This document shows positions 46,926-57,723 of a stretch of DNA of 64,000 nucleotides, in pieces. Positions within the stretch are counted from its first letter, which is position 1; every line of letters begins with the position of its first letter. Origin of the DNA: Steinernema hermaphroditum (taxonomy: Eukaryota > Nematoda > Chromadorea > Rhabditida > Steinernematidae). Below the pieces are notes generated by a model that was not told the origin of the DNA, did no database searches, and worked only from the letters and a program-made list of their open reading frames with translations. The DNA is taken from positions 5,916,012-5,980,011 of the forward strand of contig CM059623.1 in NCBI GenBank assembly GCA_030435675.1, given 5' to 3'. Position numbers and translations under genes: made by a program.

Positions 46926-48347
46926 TCCGGGAGCGATCTTTTTCCTCTCACCTACGGTATCCTTTTCAGCAAACTCGGTCTTCTGGAAGGGAGAGTGTCT
47001 TCCCCGAGTGACCCTCGGAGCATCCTGCCACACGTCTTCCCAGTGTCCTCGCCGCTCCGTCTGCTTCAACGCCACTTGCCAGTGCCCCTCCGGGACCACA
47101 CACGACGGAGACGGGTGCCGGGAGTACACAGAATCGCCGCGTCTCCTCGAAGAAGGTCTTTTGATGGGTCAGAAGTGTCTCCGGACAGAGGACTGCGTTG
47201 CCCCGCTCGCCTGCCTCCAGCGGATGTGCCAGTGTCCTCTCGGAGGAGTTTTCGACGGTCTCCAGTGCCTTCCGACGCCACAGTCCCCGATTCCTCTGAA
47301 TCCGAAGCCTTTGGACTGTCCTCGGGGAACGACGAGGGTTGGGGAGCGGTGCTCTCCTCTGATGCCCCCGGGGAACGAGTGCCAAGCAAGCGCGCAGTGC
47401 CTCGACGGGGCGATATGTGTAGGCGGAGTGTGCCGCTGCGAAGCGACGATCGCCTTCGGAGGGTACTGTATGCTAAAGGGGGGTGCGGAGGGATGTCAGA
47501 TCAACCAGGTGGGTAGCCGGCTCTGCGTTCTGCTCAGTTCTACGTCATAGGTCGCTTCGAAGGACAGATGCCTCGAGTCGGTGGTTCCAAACGGGCACGG
47601 ATGCACGGAGGACCTACAGTGCCTCGGAGGCTCCTTGTGCGACGCCACCGGAATATGCCTCTGCCCCGGAGGGGAGGGCGCCTGGATGGGCTACTGCCTG
47701 GAGGGAAAGTCGCTCGAGAAGAGAGGAAACGACCGCTGCAAACAAGGAGAGGTGCCTGCCCTCCCTACTGTAACCCCCGATCCAGATCTTCTTCCAGGGC
47801 ATCTGCTTCGCGCCGCAGGTGGTCGGCGGCGCCTGCGTGGTGTCCGCCCAGTGTCCTCAGTCGACCCTGTGCTCCCGAAGGCACCTCTGCGAGTGCGAGC
47901 TCGGCGACGTCTTCCCCGACGGCTCCTGTCCCTCCAGAGGAACCCCGTGCAACGCCTACCAAGTGCACGTAGATGACGTCTGCTGGGATACGGTAGTCGT
48001 GGGAGGGCGCTGCGAGAAGAAGGAGCAGTGCATCACCAGTGAGTACTCGGCCTCGACGTCAGGACCACCTCCTCGTTGCAGAGGACTCGACGTGCTCGGC
48101 CTCCTCAAAACGCTGTGAGTGTACCGAGGACACGGAGTTCGACGGCGACCAGTGCGTCGCCCTCGCGGGAGTCCGGTGCCCGCCTAGAAGCGTCATCGCC
48201 AACGGAATGTGCTTCGGGACGGTCGCCCCCGGACAGTTCTGCCAGTTCGACGCCCAGTGTGCCCCGCATCTAGGAGTCTGCCGACAGTATGCCTGTCAGT
48301 GTCCCGAGGGACATTTGGAAGTGGATGGGTACTGTAGACGTGCTTAG
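44264..48347 (+). CDS. secreted multi-EB-module cysteine-rich protein
   Basis: A long extracellular protein built from repeated EB modules (C-x-C spaced, C...G..C, CxCP). Examples are RCGDVVCERGFRCFRGLC, ECPLNKVPLHGRCVPKRSVG, DGCREQAECPEGALCEADKC, SCLSDVDCPEGSCGANLRC, CGCVADEVEVDGICAKNNG, ECLPRVTLGASCHTSSQCP, CQCPLGGVFDGLQCLP and CRCEATIAFGGYCMLKGG, ending EGHLEVDGYCRRA. EB modules are typical of nematode secreted or surface proteins, some with Kunitz domains; none is seen here. A hydrophobic stretch (TILALFAASSAALDD) would be the signal peptide, but one extra base follows the ATG at 44264. Intron 44488-45269 joins GCA G to AG TGT in phase and encloses an antisense gene. The intron at 46824-46972 holds tRNA-Asn. 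The start is the weak point. Confidence 0.82.
44539..45014 (-). CDS. small secreted cysteine-rich (Ly6/ET-like) protein nested in an EB-gene intron
   Basis: Three exons. The signal peptide is MQLRLGLLVLLAVLVQGSPL. The mature part reads IECFQGTDNDLELINCPSGW, then CRVR, AGYGTIAHMCDVHVLCEKPS, NGETGCTRDP, and after the last intron INPSLFTCCCHESKCNSCNS with EETCFQDFHGELTGH and stop. The cysteine spacing with a CCC...C..C end suits an ET-module or three-finger (Ly6-like) extracellular domain. There is no hydrophobic tail, so it is probably soluble. Both introns are about 45 bp. The gene lies entirely within plus-strand intron 44488-45269, antisense to the host. Confidence 0.83.
46862..46935 (+). 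tRNA. tRNA-Asn(GTT) inside an EB-gene intron
   Basis: Anticodon stem TTCGG/CCGAA with loop CTGTTAA gives GTT. The D-arm GTGGCGCAAAAGGTTAGCGC and T-arm GGTGGTTCAAGCCCATC are tRNA-Asn-like, and the acceptor ACTTCCG/CGGGAGC pairs except at the first position. A TTTTT run follows. It lies in sense between two exons that join NNGFCRQ to TNSVFWKGECL. Confidence 0.87.
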
Positions 48348-48598
48348 ACTATTTATCCGACTCAATAAACGACTCTCGCCGGATGTTCCAAGTGGGACAC
48401 ACAAGATGAACATCATTTGTCAGTCCTTCAGGCCACAGTATCCTTTATCAGCACAGTGTTTTCGAGTCTCTTAGGATGGCGCGTTCCACCTCCATCTCCG
48501 GCCATCCCCGATTATGCAAAACGGATCACTCTCTTCGGAGTGTAGTCTGTTGTAACACTCACGAGCCACACGCCTCGGATCCAGTTCTGACGTTTTTG
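47933..48598. repeat. copy B of the 666-bp segmental duplication (parent copy)
   Basis: This is the 3' end of the EB-module gene, in its natural context, matching 43206-43871. Identity ends abruptly after a GACGTTTTTG in both copies, and the flanks differ. Confidence 0.93.
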
Positions 48599-50201
48599 GC
48601 GCTCCGAGCAATGTTTCCTGGTGTAGCAGAAACAACTTTAGGGAGCACGCGCTGCGGGACCACAGAAAGTTCGAGATGGTCGACTTCTGGTGGCACTCCT
48701 ACGGCTCATAGATCATGACTGACTCAGAGAGAAGTTTCTCAATTACTCACCGCCTACCGTACCCCAGGCGGTCTACTTACAGGAATCCGACGGTCTTCTG
48801 GCTTCCCTATTTTCGCGCTGTTCGTCGCCGACGGGGCGGCGTTCCTCGGCGTCGTCAGACTCTCTGGCGCGGTCGGTTACGCCGTGCGATCACTTCGCTG
48901 ATTACCGTAACACACTGTTAGGCAATAAATCAGAAAATATATACAGTCGACGACATCCCTACAAAGCCCGTGGTGAAGGCAAACCTCACTTCTGCTCCTG
49001 TGGCCGAGAGGAAGCGCTTCTGATCCCGACGCGAGCGGTGCGGGTTCGGCGCCGGTCACACGCACCGACTTTCCCCTCCCCCGCCAGTTCTCGCTTTTTA
49101 GGCTGTTTCGAGGAAGCGGGCCCTTCTTCTTCTGCCTTCAGCACTTCGGGGGTGCGGAGTGGCGCAGCGGAGAGGGAGCGCAGACCGGTTTCGGGCGTGC
49201 GCGATTCGACGCGCCGCGCCGACGGAGAAATTATTTGCAACTGTCTCCACTATATTGTCTTCCTTCCGCTAATTGACCCCTCGAAGACGGAGAAGAAGGG
49301 AGCCCCGGAGGGCACCCGAGGCCCTTCTCCCCTACCGTAGCCCTCGCGCCGCGATCTCTCCTCCCTCAGCGGTGCCTCCCAGAGGGTCGAGCCGCCCTGA
49401 GGTTATCGGCGATCTGCCGAATCCTCGGCGATCGATGGAGCCGCGGCTTCTCCTCGGGCACAATTCCAGTTCCCCCACGGCCGCGGCAACAGAAGAGCCT
49501 TCGGGGCTCCTTTTCCCTCGATTTTCTCCCATCCCACACGTCCCCTAGGGTCGGTACTGTAGCATCTTGACTCCTCCGCTCCTCTCCCCACGATCTTCGG
49601 CGTCTCCGACTCTCAGGTGCACCTTCTTGACCTTTAGCACCCCCACCATGTCCTCCAGAGGCACTTCGATGCCTCGAGGGTCCTACGGAGGGCTCCTCCT
49701 GATTATTCCAAAAGATATCATGTTTATGCGCCACTGTGCGCGGCGCTGTAAAGTTGTAAAATTCGGCTTCGGCGATCGATCATCGCGCCGCGGCGTTAGG
49801 AGCGCTTCCGACGCACCGAAACCCGTCGAGGCGCCGGGCCCCGCCCGGACAAAAAGAGTTGTAAACGTATTTACCCGCGAAGGGCGCGCGAAATCGGGAC
49901 AAGAAGGGGACGAAATGTTGCCTTTGGCGATCTAATCGATCGACGTAGCGTCGGGTGGAGAGTGCTCGTGGAGGGGAGGCGATTCCTCTAGATTCCTCGA
50001 GGACCAGGATCTCGTTCAGGTTTATGGGCGACCATGACCGATTTTCGGGTTATTGTTTCCGGTCCACTTCCGCGTTTATTCCGTCTTCGGAACGTCCTCC
50101 GAGGAGAACATGTGTCTTCGGAGTGCGCAGGCGTGTACTGTAGCCCTTGCAGAGTTGTTTGGAGAAAAACGAACGAAAGCGAAGTCGAATAGAATCCCTC
50201 G
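48599..50201. other. intergenic, 1.6 kb, upstream of the OATP gene
   Basis: No exon was supported. Open frames at 49038-49935 overlap on both strands and are GC-driven. Four TACNGTA palindromes occur near 48756, 48903, 49332 and 49555. The start of the transporter gene lies at 50202. Confidence 0.5.
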
Positions 50202-53018
50202 ATGGAGCGCTTCTCAACGTCCGACTTCGAGATCGCCGACGGCGACTCGAAGACGCGACGAGACGTCCTCGACGACGACGAACAGCTTCTCTGCGGCTAT
50301 GGCAGGTACGCTCCCCTCCCAGGATACGGTAGATCTGTGGGCAATCGTTTCCTTTCCCAAAAGAACCTTCGTTCACCTACAGTAACAGTCCGTAGCAGGT
50401 CTTAGTCCCGTCCCCTTGAAACCAGCCTTGTAAAAGACCCCCAGATGACTTCCCTACCCGCACCCTGTGTTGCAGCTGCACCCCCGGGTGGCTACAGTGC
50501 TTCCACAACGCGAAGTGGCTGCTCATCATCCTCGGCATCTGCGCCTTCGTGCAGAGCTTCGTCGTCAACTCTATCTTCCCGGTGGGCCTCTCGACCCTCG
50601 AGAAGCGGTTTCACATGACGAGGTACCGTACCCCCCGCCCGCCTGACCCCCTCGCAGTACTCAGACGGGCATAATCTCGAGCTGGTACGACTTCGCCGTC
50701 GTGCTGGCCGTGTTCCCTGTCTGCCACTGGGGCAACACGGGCCACAAGGGCCGCTGGATCGGCATCGGCACCTTCATCATGGGCCTCGGCTCCTTCGTCT
50801 GCGCCCTCCCGCACTACATGATCTCGCCTTATACGGTAGGCCAGGAGCGCAACCAAAGCGACTTCGGCCAGTGCACCTACCGGTAGGCTACCGTACCCCA
50901 GGCGCAAGTCCCTGTTCAGAGACCTCGAGTCGGAGCGGTGCATGAATGGTGACGAGGGGGCGTCCTACCTGAACCCCTACTTTCTGATGTTCCTGCTGGG
51001 CCAGACGCTGCACGGGGTGGGCGCCACGCCCCTATTCTCCATCGGTACGGCCTACCTCGACGAGAACGTCTCGCAGAAGGCGTCGCCCGTCTACTTGGCC
51101 ATCCACGCCGTCGTCACCAGCATCGGGCCTGTCATCGGCCTCTTCGTTGGCGGCTCCCTCCTCACCATCTACACCGACTTCGACCGCGTCGACATGGCTA
51201 CCGTACCCCTAAAGGACTCGTCGGACCCGCGCTGGATTGGCGCCTGGTGGCTTGGCTTCCTAGGAAGCGCTGTCGCCGCCCTCTTCACCGCCTTCCCAAT
51301 CCTCGCCTTCGCCCGCGAGCTCCCCGAGGCCAAGAAGCACCGGCTGAAGGACGTCAACCAAGTGCACGCCGTCTCCCACGTCGAGGAGGGCGACGACATC
51401 CTCAAGGGCAACATCAAGTACCTCCCCAGGGCCGTCTGGGTAGGACCCTCCGCTCTCTCCACTACAGTACCCCGCTTGCAGAACATCCTCCGGAACCCGA
51501 CCTTCGTCACCTGCATCGTCCTCGGCATATTCGAGGCGATCGTCATCAACGGCTTCGCCGCCTTCATGCCCAAGATCCTCGAGGCGATCCTTTCGACGAC
51601 GCCCACGAAGGCCTCCTATCTCTCATGTAGGCGCGGCTCCGCGCAGCCCTAACGCAGTTCCCTTCAGCTCTCGTGATCTTCGCCGCCGCGGCCGGGGTGA
51701 TGCTCGGCGGCGCCCTCATCCGCCAGCTGAACCTCCAGGTCGGCGGCATGCTCAAGATGATCTTCGTGTGCCACGTGGTCGCCCTCGTCCTCATCACCTC
51801 CTTCCTCATCCAGTGCCCCGCCCGCGACTTCGTCGGAATCAACGTCAACTACAACAACCAGTCCGTTTCTTTCACCTACCGTACCTTTCAAGCAACCTTC
51901 CCCAAGCCCCTTCCCCCGGGGTTCCGACGCCTAGCCAGGGGAAAGGGTTCTTCGGAAAGGTCCCCTAAATGATTTCATTTGTGGCCTCCCGACGGAAAAG
52001 AGGAGCGTTGTTTGCGGATAGGCATGCATGGCCATGAGAGACGGTGTTGCGTGTCGTCGGATCTGTCGCTCAGGAGAGCGATTCCGTCCGAGCGATCAAT
52101 CACTCGACGCCACGATCCGACGACAGATCGCCAGAAGTGGCCACACGCAAACAAGCTTCCGGCACAGGCCTGACCGCGTTGCTTTCAGACGGATACGGTC
52201 GGGCGGGAGTCTGGAGGCGACGTGCAACTTCGACTGCCACTGCAAGCACGAGTGGAACCCCGTGTGCTTCCCTGTCACCGGCCACACCTACTACTCCGCC
52301 TGCCACGCCGGCTGCCTCACCAAGACCAGCAGCGACTCGGTACCGTACCCTCCCGGCGCCGTACCTCCTTCAGTACCTCCTTCAGGGCGACATCTGGTCG
52401 GACTGCCGCTGCCTCAGAGACTTCAGGGACGTCGCGTCGAACGCCTCGTGGGGGTTGCAGCCCGAGGCGCAGTTCACCGTCGTAAACGGCTTCTGCACCA
52501 AGGAGTGCGGGTGGTCCATGTGGGTCTTCCTCTTCCTCCTCTTCCTCTCCGTTGTCGCCAGCTTCGCCTCCGGCATCCCCTCCCAGCAGATCATGCTGCG
52601 CGTGGTCCCCTTCCAGCAGCGCACCCTGGGTATCGGCGTGCACTGGACCTTCCTGCGCCTCCTCGGCTTCATCCCGGGCGGAGTCCTCTTCGGCCTCATG
52701 ATCGACACCACCTGTCTCAAGTGGCAGGAGTCCAGCTGCGGGGGCAAGCAGTCCTGCCTCGTCCACGACCCCTACCGGCTCTCCTGGACCATCATGGCCG
52801 TCGGTAGGCGCCCGTCCCCGGCAGCCCTAACCTTGCTTGTAGCCGTCGTCTGCAAGCTCGTCAGCATCCTGGCCACCATCATCGGCTACATGACCTACAG
52901 ACCCAACGACCTGGACAACGGCGTCTCCGTGCACACCACCGACAGCCGGGGCCCCCTCAGCCTCACCGTCAACGACGACCGCGAGCGCCCGGTGCTCCCC
53001 GGCCACTTCTCCAACTGA
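50202..53018 (+). CDS. organic anion transporting polypeptide (SLCO/OATP family)
   Basis: A twelve-segment plasma-membrane transporter of organic anions. The N-terminus MERFSTSDFEIADGDSKTRR leads into CTPGWLQCFHNAKWLLIILG, GLSTLEKRFHMTS and TQTGIISSWYDFAVVLAVFP. The family signature is present as DPRWIGAWWLGFLGSAVAAL. An extracellular Kazal-like segment (NFDCHCKHEWNPVCFPVTGH, YSACHAGC) follows before LGIGVHWTFLRLLGFIPGGV. It ends RPVLPGHFSN. Introns are mostly 34-46 bp (one from 50622, one from about 50884, one at about 51440-51481 stopless) and several contain TACNGTA; one larger intron of about 0.3 kb precedes the Kazal exon. The intron from 52340 ends in two tandem acceptors twelve bases apart. 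Confidence 0.93.
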
Positions 53019-53344
53019 ATGACCTCAGCCTCAGCTGACCTCTCACTCCCTTGCATACGAGTACGCCTTTCATCGCTGTTTTGTACATTTCAGAGTCTAT
53101 TGCCCCCCCCCTCCGCCCCGATGTCTTCCAAGGCGCCCGGCGCCTTTGTACAGTTTCGCTAAGTTATTAGTGAAAAAGAAGAGATGATACTTGTCTCCGT
53201 GCACATACCACACACAGCGCTAGAAAGAGACCGCGTACAGGAGAACCGTCCCGGGACCGGTCCATGTCCGCGGTCTAGGGTCTAGACAGGTGTTGCTGCA
53301 GACAGCTCGCTGCTCCCTCCGAGAATCAGTCTGGTGGAAGAGCG

Positions 53345-54324
53345 ATGGCGGAGACGGTCGAATCGGCGACGGAGCGGTTGGATGACGAGGAACTCTCCTT
53401 CTACCACCACCGGATCGACGAGATCCCGGATATCGACGCGCGCTCCACTCTGAAGAGTCTGAACCTGCGGTGGAATCTATTGAAGCGCGTCAAGAATCTG
53501 CAGCATCTGACGGCTCTGACCCGGCTAGACCTGAATGACAACCAGCTGACGCGAATCGAGGGCCTCGGGGAGCTGGTGAACCTGGAGTACTTGGACGTCT
53601 CCTACAACCGTCTTGAGAAGATCGAGGGTCTTGAGACGCTCGTGAACCTGAAGACGCTCTACCTGGTGCACAACAAGATCTCGGTCATCGAGGGGCTCTC
53701 AACGGTGCGTTCTTTTCGTCCCCTCTTTCATGACGCCCCTTTCAGCTGAAGAAGCTAGAGTTGCTGGAGCTGGGCGACAACCACATCCGGAGGATCGAGA
53801 ACCTCGAGGAGCTCGGCGACTCGCTGTGCTTCCTCTTCCTCGGCGCCAACCAGATCCGACGACTCGAGAACCTCCGCCTCGCGAGGCTGAAGACCCTAAA
53901 CGTGACGGCGAACGCCCTCCAAAAGATCGAGTGCCTCGAGGCGCTCCCCTCCCTGGAGGATCTCTCGCTCGCGCAGAACGGAATCCGCAAGATGGAGAAT
54001 TTGGAGCCCTTGGCAGAGAAGCTGCGTCTCCTCGATCTCAACGACAACCTCATTCCGACGATCGAAGGCTTGGATCAGGGATTCGAGCGGCTGGAGAGCT
54101 TCTGGATGCGGAAGAACCGCATTGGCACCTTCGAGGAGCTCCGGAAGCTCCGACGCCTCCCGAGTCTCCGGAGCGTCTCGTTCGAGATGAACGCGATCTT
54201 CTCGCGACCCGACTACAAGCGAAGAGTCGCCGAGATCCTCCCCCAGGTGGCGACGATCGACGGATTCCCGACGGGCTGGAGGGCCGGCGACCCGTGGCAG
54301 GAGATCCCGAAGGGGTGGCTCTAG
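53345..54324 (+). CDS. SDS22/PPP1R7, leucine-rich repeat regulator of PP1
   Basis: This regulatory subunit shapes PP1 assembly and mitotic activity. After the acidic head MAETVESATERLDDEELSFY come about eleven 22-residue SDS22-type repeats, such as LTALTRLDLNDNQLTRIEGL, LVNLEYLDVSYNRLEKIEGL, LVNLKTLYLVHNKISVIEGL, LELLELGDNHIRRIENLEEL and LRLLDLNDNLIPTIEGLDQG. The LRR cap is SVSFEMNAIFSRPDYKRRVA with LPQVATIDG, and it ends WQEIPKGWL. Total length is about 310 residues, matching the family. One intron (about 53705-53746) ends TTTCAG. A PP1-like catalytic gene lies in the same window at 34.7-36.2 kb; that may be chance. Confidence 0.95.
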
Positions 54325-54538
54325 GCGTGTTCGTGTTGTAACTCTGTGTGATAAACTCTTTTCCCTTTCGACTTCTGACTCGACCCGTGTTTAACGAACT
54401 GACTGCGCTAATGTTCAGTACCATTTTCTTCCGGTAGTCCACTGACTCATTCACCCTCGGGGATCGGCAAACAAAAGCGACATCGAGTCATCTCTAGGAA
54501 GTAAATACTTATTTTATACAAACACATCACTCAATAGA

Positions 54539-56444
54539 TCACGAGCAGTGGAGGAGAAGGAGCGGAAGGAGGACGGAAAGCCCGAGGAGCGGAAGGCCGA
54601 TGCCGGCGGACATCTCTGCGGTAATCTCGACGCGCCGAGGCTCGACGCGGGCGGCGGGGGCGTCGTCTGTGGGCCAGAGGCGTGCGTTGCAAAAGTCGGC
54701 GTCGTCGCACGAGCACACGCGGACGGTGATGCCCGACTTGGTGAGCTTCTCGTTGCAGTGGTTGTGTGGAAGACGACTCTTCGAGCAGGCGTAGTAGAGA
54801 CCCGAGGTGGGGTGGTCGAGGGAGAGGCACCCTGCAACCGCCACAGTTGGAAGGCTATCAGAAACAGTGCTCGTCACCAGGAGAGTTTAAACCCCCCCCC
54901 CCCCCAGAAGTACATCCCTGATAGATTCAACACAGGTCATGTTTTCGCCTCAGAGGACCGTACTTCCTTATATATGTGCACTTTTCCAGCTGACAGAGGA
55001 CCGTACTTCCTTATATATGTGCACTTGGCGCTGTGTGTTTATGAATACTCCCTTTAATGTCGCCCCGACGGTGGAGAACTCAGGAGCGCCGATGTGTCCA
55101 TCAACCATGCGACGGCAAAGAAGGTCAAAGATCCCGTGTTTTCCATCCATCTACGTCGCCGTCGCCCGCATTCCCTAACCTTTTAATCGAGTTTCCGGCA
55201 AACAAAGTCATAATCCCATAGTAGCGATCGTTCGGAATCTGATTAAACTCTCTTTTTCCAGCTGACTCTAAATCCTTTCCGTTTGACCCAGATTCCCCCA
55301 CCGAGCTCTGGGTCGCAATCCCTCCACCCTCCTTCTTGGAGAGGCGCTGATTAAGGCGCATTCAGCGCGAATTTAGTCGAAACCCGCATCGATCGGCCGC
55401 GGGCGGCGACGCCAGAATCGATCACCGGAATTCCGCAGAATCCGAGTCTCCGTGCAGCGTCACTCCGGAAGGGGCCGAGGTGACGTGGAGGGAGCGAACT
55501 TTGAGGGAACGGCGTTCGCGTTACAGCGCTTTTGTTTTTTGGACGATTAGAGTCGGCGGCGGAGTTTCGAAGACGAATGAGGGGAGGTGGGGCAGATCTG
55601 GGGGAAAGGGCGCCACAAAACGGGCAATTCGTATCTATCGCTGTTTACAGAATCCACGACCCTCGAGAATCAGAGTTTCATGTCATTTAGGGAAGCACTT
55701 TGCCTCTTTGGGGAATCGTAGTCTCCGTCAGGTGATGAGCATTAATTACCGTAATTTCCCTATGACCTATTTCCCCCTTTGGTCCACGAGAGTCGTCTGG
55801 AAGACGGCAGTCAGCTCGCTTCCTCTCGTTTGGAGAGGACTCTGGAGCACCCCTCGTTCGTCGAGGGGCTGTCTGCCTTCTTCGTTAGGGAAGCGCCTCG
55901 TGGCAGAACACTTTTTGGACCCAAAGCGCGTCGCGGCGGTCGAGATTGGGACGACAAGCCGATCAGGCGACGCCTAAGTGCATCGCTCGTTGAGGAATGT
56001 TGTCGAATGCGGCGACGAATTACCCAAATGAGAACCAGAAAACAAGGCGCCGACAGCGGAATTGCTTGTCGCTCGGCGCTAGGGCTGCACCAGCCGCACG
56101 ATGGCCGATGGAGCCTCGATCCGACGGATCGCCGCCGACAAACAGTCGCCACTGTTTAGATACAAGGGAACGAGGGGTGAACTATGCCCACAGCGTAGAA
56201 TCATGTGGAAGGCCCCTCCAGAAACACCATCTGACTGTCTGTTTACTTTAACTCTACCCTCTAATACCCTCTAACAGACGACCTCGGGGATGGCGAAAAG
56301 GGACTTACCGGACTCTCCGTCGGGCACGGAGCAGACTCCGGCGTCGCAGGGCGTCTTCGCGGAGCTCTGGGTGCATTTGCACCTGAGGGCCTGGAGGGGC
56401 GCGACGAGGACGGCGAGGAGGGCGACAGTGGTCAGAAGGTTCAT
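54539..56444 (-). CDS. Ly6/three-finger GPI-anchored protein
   Basis: Exon 1 encodes the signal peptide MNLLTTVALLAVLVAPLQAL and the first finger RCKCTQSSAKTPCDAGVCSV. After a 1.5-kb intron, exon 2 reads GCLSLDHPTSGLYYACSKSR, NEKLTKSGITVRVCSCDDAD and FCNARLWPTDDAP. A hydrophobic end (ITAEMSAGIGLPLLGLSVLL, PLLLLHCS) acts as a GPI-anchor signal. The CCxCN-type ending appears as CSCDDADFCN, and the length of about 130 residues fits Ly6/uPAR proteins. The exon join (TCC G to GG TGC) preserves the frame. The intron holds a 43-bp tandem duplication. It is convergent with SDS22. Confidence 0.85.
54951..55026. repeat. 43-bp period tandem duplication in an intron
   Basis: A unit that includes AGAGGACCGTACTTCCTTAT and ATATGTGCACTT begins at 54951 and again at 54994. 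Identity extends over about 33 bp in each. A C-run precedes it at about 54893-54905. Confidence 0.85.
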
Positions 56445-57723
56445 CGCATTCCGAGGCGAGGAGGGCGCCTAAAGGGACGGTAAAGGAAGTGGCCGAGGGT
56501 GTTTACTCGTCGCCTGCAAGTGTAAATAACCACGATGGGTTCAGCACCTCGTGGTGCCATAATGACTAATTCGTCCGCGGACACTTAGGGCGCACGAGGG
56601 GAACGGTCCGATGGGAAAACAACATCTGATCGACGTGGCCTTTGTCGCCAAGCCACTTGCGGAGGCATGAGGTAATGGAGGCTCATCTCTTGCGACGGAA
56701 ATCGAACTCCGGGGGAGAGGGATGAGGGCAATACGCCCTCGGAGCACAGGTAGAGTTCCCGAAGGGCCTCGGATCGCGTCGAGGTCGCCGCGGAGGAGAG
56801 GACTCCGCCCCGGGGGCGTTCCCCGACTCTTCCGCCGCCGCCGTAATTGCTCTCCCCGTAAGGTCACCGCCTAACGGCGCCGCGTTAATTAAGGACTTCG
56901 GAGTCGTCGGGGACCACACAGGGCGACGGCCTCTGGCCCGGCAGGTCGTCCGGCCAAGCCCTCTGGCGATGAACAGGTCGTAAATCTATTCTGCAATAAA
57001 GACACATTCGTACAGCGGGCGGTGCAGACCTAAAAAACGAGCCTCGAGGCCTCCTTCTTCATTACGAAGGCGGAAAACAACGATCGAAAGTCGTCAATAT
57101 GGCTGTTTGGCGGTGAAAGAGCGCCGAAGCATCGCGAAGGGCGAATCTGGCGCTGTTTGCAGCGACCCTTCGAGGGCTGGGGGCGACGCTAATCCCCTCG
57201 AGGAGGTCGAGGAGGCGCCGCTGGAACTCGGTGAGAAGTTAGCCACACAGAGAGGGCGTCAGATGGCGGAAATTAGCCCGGCGCCCTTAAGGACATAACA
57301 AATGGTGTGCAAAAAAGAGGGTGATTGGAACGATCCGTGTGGATGACGCGGGCAGAGGCGCTGAGAGACGGGCTATCTTCTAGGGAATCGGGGTTTTGAT
57401 GGAAAGATGCGAGCAGGAGATAGAAGAAGAAGTGTCTTTCGACTCAGAAAGAAAAGTCCAGAGCGCCATCGGTTCCATCAAACCCGAGGAGACCTCGTTA
57501 CCGCACATTCATTTTCGACTGTGCTAACAAAAGGCCGGAAATAATTCTTTAGTTTTGTTTTCAAGATGGAGGCGAAATGAATCCTTTAATCTGAGGGGAA
57601 ACCAGCGGGGTGATTTGTCAATATGACAGGCCTCTCCTTGAGACCTTCTGCGGGAGACAGGGACCTCCGTCCCAGACGCCTCTGCACGTCCCTGAGGCCT
57701 CCTTCTGTCTTCTGCGCCTTGCG
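56445..57723. other. intergenic, 1.3 kb, upstream of Ly6 and GLUT genes
   Basis: Divergent promoter region for the minus-strand Ly6 gene and the plus-strand sugar transporter. No exon or RNA gene was supported. Frames at 56541-57298 have no family features. Confidence 0.5.

Noticed and set aside
51190..51210. An 18-bp mini-intron around GCTACCGTACCCC in OATP
   Set aside because: The frame stays open through it, and 18 bp is below any plausible nematode intron; treated as coding with an embedded TACCGTA.
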